Assembly: GCA_023415375.1 (NCBI GenBank)
Contig: JAEZKW010000216.1
Coordinates: forward strand, 1-10,441
Length of the DNA stretch: 10,441 nt
Reading direction: 5' to 3'
DNA from: Bacillota bacterium
GTDB taxonomy: Bacteria > Bacillota > UBA4882 > UBA8346
Part shown: piece after piece, positions 6,450 to 10,441 of the stretch
How the letters are laid out: the number at the start of each line of letters is the position of its first letter
How positions within the stretch are numbered: the first letter of the stretch is position 1
Made by a program: the position numbers and the translations under genes
The notes under the pieces: model-generated
What the model was told of the DNA's origin: nothing
Databases searched by the model: none
What the model saw: only the letters and a program-made list of their open reading frames with translations

Positions 6450-7384
6450 GTTTTTACTTCTTCTCTTTCTTCATTCATTACACACGCAAGGTCACAGCTC
6501 CCATTAAAACGCGAGATTTCTTTACCATCTTTTCCCTTTACAACGGTCGTGAATGAATATCCTGGTGCACGTGTGCCATCGCTATTTGGGGTCACTTTGA
6601 TTTCATAAGTAACGATTTGGCCGGGAAGAACCATACCACTGATTTTCATTTTTTTAATTGATTTCAAGAAAATAGTCTTCTCCAGGAGTTTTTCCAAGCC
6701 GACAACAGCTATTTCTAACAAAATAACACCGGGCAAGATTGGGTTTCCCGGAAAATGGCCGTCAAAGGCTTGAAAGTCCAGGGGACAGGCTATGGAAAAA
6801 AAGATCTGTTCATCCCCGCCGATATAAGTTTCATGAATATAGGAATAAAGTGTCCTATGCATATTGGAAACCAAATATAAAGGTAAATTGTGACAACCGG
6901 AACTTATTTCATTTACCGAGGGAGAAACTTGAACTTGATTTGTTAGTCCACTAAGCTCGGCTAGATTCTCTGTTTGATACAATTTCGTAATCAGTTCAGC
7001 GATTTTTTTGCCATCCCGTTCAATAGTACCTTGTATAAAGCTTACTTGAGAAACTTCTTCAGTCAAATAGCCGCGCAAAGTCAATACATCACCTAAATGA
7101 ACCGGATCAAAAAATTCTGCATCCTGTAAACCAACAAACAAGCCTTTCTGAACTTCCTTACCGCCTTGTCTGGCCTGATACCCCAAAACAGCTGCAGTCA
7201 ATTGATTAATGTATTCAATGAGTACTGCATTGGATAATTGCTGATGGTTATCAAGAAAAATATTATCTTCCGTGATAACCGCACTGGACTCATTGCCATT
7301 CAGTTTGGCTTGAGTAAGCGTTTGAGCAAAGCCCATTTTCCCTTTTTGAGGTATCAAATCAGCAATAGAGCATGGTAGAACCAA
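6446..7384 (-). CDS. double-hotdog 3-hydroxyacyl dehydratase (fused ApeP-like and ApeI/FabZ-like domains)
   Basis: A 312-residue protein with two hotdog domains. Domain 1 (about 1-140) resembles the ApeP-type dehydratase subunit: LIPQKGKM, then IEYINQLTAAVLGYQARQ with Glu57. The His usual in the P-H-x-x-x-M position is Gln13, so this half may be structural. Domain 2 (about 165-300) is FabZ/FabA-like, with FDGHFPGNPILPGVILLE, including His210 and Glu224, the expected catalytic pair. It would dehydrate 3-hydroxyacyl-ACP to trans-2-enoyl-ACP, building the conjugated chain. In known aryl polyene clusters these two domains are separate proteins that form a heteromer, so a single-chain fusion is notable. 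The start is TTG at 7384-7382, supported by AAGGTGA four bases upstream; an ATG nearby at 7398-7396 is in another frame. The gene begins 13 bases after the ammonia-lyase stop. Confidence 0.9.
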   Translation of the reverse strand: MVLPCSIADLIPQKGKMGFAQTLTQAKLNGNESSAVITEDNIFLDNHQQLSNAVLIEYINQLTAAVLGYQARQGGKEVQKGLFVGLQDAEFFDPVHLGDVLTLRGYLTEEVSQVSFIQGTIERDGKKIAELITKLYQTENLAELSGLTNQVQVSPSVNEISSGCHNLPLYLVSNMHRTLYSYIHETYIGGDEQIFFSIACPLDFQAFDGHFPGNPILPGVILLEIAVVGLEKLLEKTIFLKSIKKMKISGMVLPGQIVTYEIKVTPNSDGTRAPGYSFTTVVKGKDGKEISRFNGSCDLACVMNEEREEVKT

Positions 7385-7388
7385 ATCT

Positions 7389-7395
7389 TCACCTT
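7389..7395 (-). promoter_or_regulatory. ribosome binding site deciding the TTG start of the dehydratase
   Basis: AAGGTGA on the minus strand lies four bases before TTG 7384-7382. No ATG or GTG in the right frame lies near it, so TTG is the best start for the double-hotdog gene. Confidence 0.6.
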
Positions 7396-7397
7396 CA

Positions 7398-8987
7398 TTA
7401 CGATATTAAATTTTTTAATTCCAAGATGTCTTTTTCAAAGAGTAAGTCCATAAAAGTAACCAGCATATCATGAAACACTGTTTTACTATCATACACTGTA
7501 AAATGAGATGCCAGTTTTTGATAGTACCTTGAGGTTCCCTTGCCAAGTTTTGATGGTTCTTTAAAAGACATAGCTTGCAGGTCGGCTAATATTTCCATGG
7601 TTAAAATATACTTTAAATTGGTCACTTGCGTATAGACCTTTCGTGCTGCAACAGTCCCCATACTAACGACATCTTGATTGGCCGCATTGGATGAAATACT
7701 GTTGGTGCTTACCGGATTTGATAATTGACGGTTTTCCGCAGTGGTAGAGGTGGCTAGATACTGCGCACCCATAAAGCCCATATCAAGACCTCGCAACCCA
7801 CTGATTAAATATTCTGGGAGATCCCCATTTAAATGGTTATCCAATAAGGTATTCAGTCTGCGCTCCGAAATATTAGATAAAGTAGCGAGCGCTATAGCCA
7901 TACTATCCATATAAAATCCAATGCTTTGACCATGAAAATTACCGCCATGCAATATTTTTCTTTCGTCTGCGATGACTACCGGATTATCATTGGTGGAGTT
8001 TGCTTCCAAAGTAACAATTTTCTCAGCTGTCTCGATGGCCTCGTATACTGGAGATAAAACTTGGGGAGTACACCGGATTGAATAAACATTTTGAATAAAA
8101 ATACTGGTTTCGAAAACACTTGACCTGTCATTGGATTCATTGCGAATGGCCCCATGTAAAGCCGAACGATCAACCACATTTTGAGAACCCGAGATTAGAT
8201 TCCTTAAAACTTCCGCAATCTTCATTTGTCCCTTATGGGGTTTGACTTGATGCAGTTTTTCATCAAGAAAATCTGTAATACTATTAAAGATTTCAATGGA
8301 AAATGCAGCTGCGATGCATTCCACAGCTAATGCCTGCTTTGCATTATACACTGCAAAAGCAGCGATGGCCGTCATTACGGATGTCCCATTGATTATTGAA
8401 ATTCCTTCTTTGGCCCCTAATTTAAAGGGTTTGAGTTTGGTAACCCTATAGGCTTCCTCCGCTTTCATCAACTGACCCTTGCGAAATACCTGTCCTTCTC
8501 CAATCAACATCAAGGCCAGATGGGCCAGATGAATCAAATCGCCGGATGCTCCGACACTTCCCCGGGTTGGTATATATGGAGCAATTTGGTGATTAATCAC
8601 CTGTGCCATAAATTCCAACAATTCGACACTTACGCCAGAATATCCTTTTACCAATGAATTCAGACGAATTACAACCGCCGCTAATGCAACGGTAGGATCA
8701 AGAGGTTCTCCGAGTCCGGCAGCATGGCTTCGGATTAGATTTTCCTGTAATAACTCCATCGAATCATCATTGATAATTTTATTACACATCGAACCGAAGG
8801 AACTATTAACACCGTATATAATCTTTCCGTCGCCGATCTGCTGCATGAGAAATTCACGGCTGGCCGCACATTTTTTAAGCGCATCCTTATCGAGTGTTAC
8901 CAGTTTTTCACTGCGTCCAATGGCAACAATATCACCAACGGTCAAGTGGTTGCCATCTAAAATCACATACTGTTTTAGTTCGCTCAA
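7398..8987 (-). CDS. aromatic amino acid ammonia-lyase (MIO type; tyrosine or phenylalanine favoured)
   Basis: A 529-residue ammonia-lyase of the HAL/PAL/TAL family. GSVGASGDL (143-151) supplies Ala147-Ser148-Gly149, which cyclise into the MIO cofactor. Other active-site blocks are the catalytic Tyr58 in IIYGVNSSFG, YSIRCTPQV (302-310), NDNP (333-336) and GGNFHGQ (348-354). The substrate loop reads NLIRSHAAG (RSH 86-88), a form shared by histidine lyases and, as I recall, the flexirubin-locus tyrosine lyase of Flavobacterium. The motif ANQDVVSMG (436-444) lacks the Glu of the histidase signature NQEDHVSM, which argues for tyrosine or phenylalanine as substrate. The product would be coumarate or cinnamate plus ammonia, used as starter acid. 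The start is TTG at 8987, overlapping the ligase stop as TTGA, with GGA about eight bases upstream. It lies between the starter-activating ligase and the chain-building genes. Exact substrate preference is inferred. Confidence 0.93.
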   Translation of the reverse strand: MSELKQYVILDGNHLTVGDIVAIGRSEKLVTLDKDALKKCAASREFLMQQIGDGKIIYGVNSSFGSMCNKIINDDSMELLQENLIRSHAAGLGEPLDPTVALAAVVIRLNSLVKGYSGVSVELLEFMAQVINHQIAPYIPTRGSVGASGDLIHLAHLALMLIGEGQVFRKGQLMKAEEAYRVTKLKPFKLGAKEGISIINGTSVMTAIAAFAVYNAKQALAVECIAAAFSIEIFNSITDFLDEKLHQVKPHKGQMKIAEVLRNLISGSQNVVDRSALHGAIRNESNDRSSVFETSIFIQNVYSIRCTPQVLSPVYEAIETAEKIVTLEANSTNDNPVVIADERKILHGGNFHGQSIGFYMDSMAIALATLSNISERRLNTLLDNHLNGDLPEYLISGLRGLDMGFMGAQYLATSTTAENRQLSNPVSTNSISSNAANQDVVSMGTVAARKVYTQVTNLKYILTMEILADLQAMSFKEPSKLGKGTSRYYQKLASHFTVYDSKTVFHDMLVTFMDLLFEKDILELKNLIS

Positions 8988-10297
8988 ATTAATTTTCCGT
9001 CCCTCATGTCAAAAAATATTTGTCTTTTTCTTTTCCCGGCCGGTTGAGTTTTATTTTGAAATTCTTCCTTATCGACAACTTTGAGTTCCGGTACCACTCG
9101 TAAACCAGCCCGGAACTCTTCTTTTAGCTTGTCCAAATCATAGTTTGGAGTGGCATTTACAACCACTGCAACCACCCGTTCCTCCCCGAAATCAGCTGTG
9201 TAAGCTTCTACATAACAGCCACAAAAATCGGGATTCGCCTCAACAATAGAAACGATTGCATTTGGATATACATTGGTCCCGCGGTATTTCAATAATTGAG
9301 CTTTTCTGCCTAGAACCGGGCCAATCCGCTTGGTTGTTCTTCCACAAGAACATTTCTCGGAAATAATAAAAGACATATCGCCCGTTTTAAAGCGCATCAA
9401 AGGCATTCCCTGAACTCCCAGCGGTGTTACAACAACTTCGCCGACTTCCCCGTCATTCACCGGATTTCCTTGTTCATCAATAATTTCAACATAAATAAGT
9501 TCCGGCCGCAAATGTCCACCTTGCCGATGAGGGCATTCGTTGAAAGAAGACGCCATTTCTGTGGAAGCATATGTTGAATAAATCGGTGCATTCCACATTT
9601 CTTCCACCCGTTTCATCGAGGAAAGAAGTTGTAGATTTTTGTCGCGAATCGGCTCGCCAATGGCCAAAATTCTGGCCACTTTTAACGACGCAGGATCTTC
9701 TCCATCTTTGATTGCATCCACAGCCACATTCGCCAAAACAGAAGGGACTCCGATAATCGTCGTGGGATTATAAGTTTTGATTAGATTCCATATATGCTGA
9801 GATCCGGAGGCACCCACTCGAATCATATGAGCCCCTAATTGGACCCCTCCGATAAAATAAGCTAAACCCGCCATAAAACCACGTTCCAAAGCGCAACAGA
9901 TCGCCACGGTATCTTCTTTGGTGACCCCGGATATCCGAAATGCAGCCTGCTCATTATGGGCTAACCGATCCAAGTCACTTTTCGTAAGCAAAAAATTAAC
10001 CGGAGTCGTTCCAACAGTTGCTGAAGTAAAACAAGTATCAACAATTTCCCCTTCGGGAACTGCAAGAAACTCATTGTTATGTTTTAGTAAATCATCTTTT
10101 GTTGTAAAGCCAAGTTTGGAGATATCAGTCAAAGAGGTGATTTTGGGAGTAGTGTTTCCATAGAGCTTGGAATAGAAGGGACTTTTCGTTAAACAATAAT
10201 TCACATGTTCCAACAAATAATCTACTTGTAACTCGTCTACTTTTTCTCTTGACTCAAATTGAAAATCCAAATTGAGCTGCCAAAGTAATGTATTCAT
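8984..10297 (-). CDS. PaaK-type adenylate-forming aryl acid ligase
   Basis: A 437-residue adenylate-forming enzyme most like phenylacetate-CoA ligases. The ATP loop is TSATVGTTP (91-99), a variant of T-S-G-T-T-G-x-P. YASTE (243-247) is the adenine/acyl motif, KTGD (304-307) binds ribose, and GRK (330-332) marks the hinge. C255, H257, C316 and C318 (CPH...CSCGR) form a likely zinc site seen in PaaK relatives. The C-terminal segment TQPAGKRKRQIFFDMR carries the Lys-rich end expected to supply the catalytic Lys. It would activate coumarate or cinnamate as acyl-AMP and pass it to CoA or the ACP. It is the first operon gene here; GAGGTGA (10307-10301) precedes the ATG. Its stop overlaps the ammonia-lyase start, which ties the two steps together. 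CoA versus ACP as acceptor cannot be told from sequence. Confidence 0.9.
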   Translation of the reverse strand: MNTLLWQLNLDFQFESREKVDELQVDYLLEHVNYCLTKSPFYSKLYGNTTPKITSLTDISKLGFTTKDDLLKHNNEFLAVPEGEIVDTCFTSATVGTTPVNFLLTKSDLDRLAHNEQAAFRISGVTKEDTVAICCALERGFMAGLAYFIGGVQLGAHMIRVGASGSQHIWNLIKTYNPTTIIGVPSVLANVAVDAIKDGEDPASLKVARILAIGEPIRDKNLQLLSSMKRVEEMWNAPIYSTYASTEMASSFNECPHRQGGHLRPELIYVEIIDEQGNPVNDGEVGEVVVTPLGVQGMPLMRFKTGDMSFIISEKCSCGRTTKRIGPVLGRKAQLLKYRGTNVYPNAIVSIVEANPDFCGCYVEAYTADFGEERVVAVVVNATPNYDLDKLKEEFRAGLRVVPELKVVDKEEFQNKTQPAGKRKRQIFFDMRDGKLI

Positions 10298-10300
10298 CGG

Positions 10301-10307
10301 TCACCTC
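10301..10307 (-). promoter_or_regulatory. ribosome binding site of the ligase gene
   Basis: GAGGTGA on the minus strand lies three bases before ATG 10297-10295. In register with the 16S tail this gives normal spacing and supports that ATG as the start. Confidence 0.7.
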
Positions 10308-10316
10308 AAAATAACT

Positions 10317-10382
10317 TTAATTATCAACCCGGCTCCTTGAAAAAGCACATCGTGCTATCGCTTTTTCAGCAATCCTCTTCAT
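10317..10382 (-). other. 21-codon small open frame in the leader
   Basis: An ATG at 10382-10380, overlapping a TAA as TAATG, opens 21 codons (starting MKRIAEKAIARC) that end in TAA 15 bases from the ligase ribosome site. It spans the leader hairpin, so it could act as a leader peptide. No good ribosome site precedes it and it matches no family I know. It may simply be chance. Confidence 0.15.
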
Positions 10383-10396
10383 TAGGCCAGCCGGTT
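10326..10396 (-). repeat. outer inverted repeat framing the leader hairpin
   Basis: AACCCGGCT (10326-10334) and AGCCGGTT (10389-10396) are complementary apart from one extra C and enclose the hairpin at 10338-10368. The right arm shares AGC with GGCCAGC (10385-10391), which could instead pair with GCTGGTGGCC (10430-10439), giving mutually exclusive folds. It could be a structured mRNA leader or a dispersed intergenic repeat. Confidence 0.4.
10338..10368 (-). terminator. terminator-like hairpin upstream of the ligase gene
   Basis: TGAAAAAGC (10338-10346) and GCTTTTTCA (10360-10368) form a perfect 9-bp inverted repeat. Inside it, AGCAC-ATC-GTGCT (10344-10356) can form a competing 5-bp stem. 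On the minus strand the inner stem runs straight into TTTTT, as in an intrinsic terminator. Only about 40 bases separate it from the ligase start, leaving little room for a promoter. It may therefore end an upstream transcript with read-through, or act as an attenuator. Confidence 0.4.
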
Positions 10397-10441
10397 AATT
10401 TTGCATTTCGAAAAGATTGCATAAAAGAAGCTGGTGGCCTT
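10382..10441 (-). other. right edge: possible end of an upstream reading frame
   Basis: Two minus-strand frames are open from the right edge. One gives 19 codons ending in RLA and TAA at 10384-10382. The other gives 24 codons ending in NEEDC and TGA at 10368-10366. Neither resembles a family I know. One may be the C-terminus of an upstream gene, or both may be chance frames in a structured intergenic repeat. Confidence 0.2.

Noticed and set aside
7398..8987. Annotation as histidine ammonia-lyase (HutH).
   Set aside because: The NQED histidase motif is replaced by NQDVVSM, and the neighbours are an aryl ligase and polyketide-type genes, not histidine catabolism.
10317..10382. Small peptide overlapping an upstream stop, considered as an AgrD-like autoinducing peptide.
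   Set aside because: It lacks the charged, proline-containing tail and typical length of such peptides, has no clear ribosome site, and no AgrB sequence is visible.
10401..10422. Direct repeat of TTGCAT 16 bases apart, considered as a promoter or operator.
   Set aside because: Six-base repeats are expected by chance, and no matching -35/-10 pair is visible around them.

Overview
The window is a compact biosynthetic operon read entirely from the minus strand. It resembles the aryl polyene / flexirubin family of type II fatty-acid-like (FAS/PKS) pathways. It is about 40% GC, with strong GGAGG-like ribosome sites, two TTG start codons and overlapping stop/start junctions (ATGA, TTGA, TAATG). 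Its tailoring enzymes are of oxygen-independent types: a B12-binding-type radical SAM protein and a U32-family protein. Together these suggest an anaerobic low-GC Firmicute. An LpxL/HtrB-type acyltransferase would fit a diderm lineage such as the Negativicutes, but that placement is inference.

Layout in transcription order, from right to left. Positions 10298-10441 hold a leader rich in overlapping inverted repeats, including a terminator-like hairpin, with the possible tail of an upstream reading frame at the edge. Next come a PaaK-type adenylate-forming ligase (8984-10297), a MIO-type aromatic amino acid ammonia-lyase (7398-8987), a fused double-hotdog dehydratase (6446-7384), a 4HBT-type thioesterase (5979-6449), a beta-ketoacyl synthase with an intact Cys-His-His triad (4884-5978), a short Cys-less KS-like protein (4210-4887), a radical SAM protein (2867-4210), an LpxL/HtrB-type acyltransferase (1929-2870) and a U32-family protein (613-1884). 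After a gap of about 200 bp come an acyl carrier protein (159-413) and the first 52 codons of another beta-ketoacyl synthase, which runs off the left edge (1-157).

Inferred pathway: the ammonia-lyase deaminates tyrosine or phenylalanine to a coumarate- or cinnamate-type acid. The ligase activates this starter for loading onto CoA or the ACP. The KS proteins extend it, and the hotdog protein dehydrates the 3-hydroxyacyl intermediates to build a conjugated chain. The thioesterase or the acyltransferase then releases the product or moves it to a membrane lipid. The radical SAM and U32 proteins are extra to the usual gene set and are candidates for oxygen-free modification of the aryl head or the chain. 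No ketoreductase, phosphopantetheinyl transferase, glycosyltransferase or exporter is visible here. They would have to lie outside the window or be borrowed from primary metabolism.
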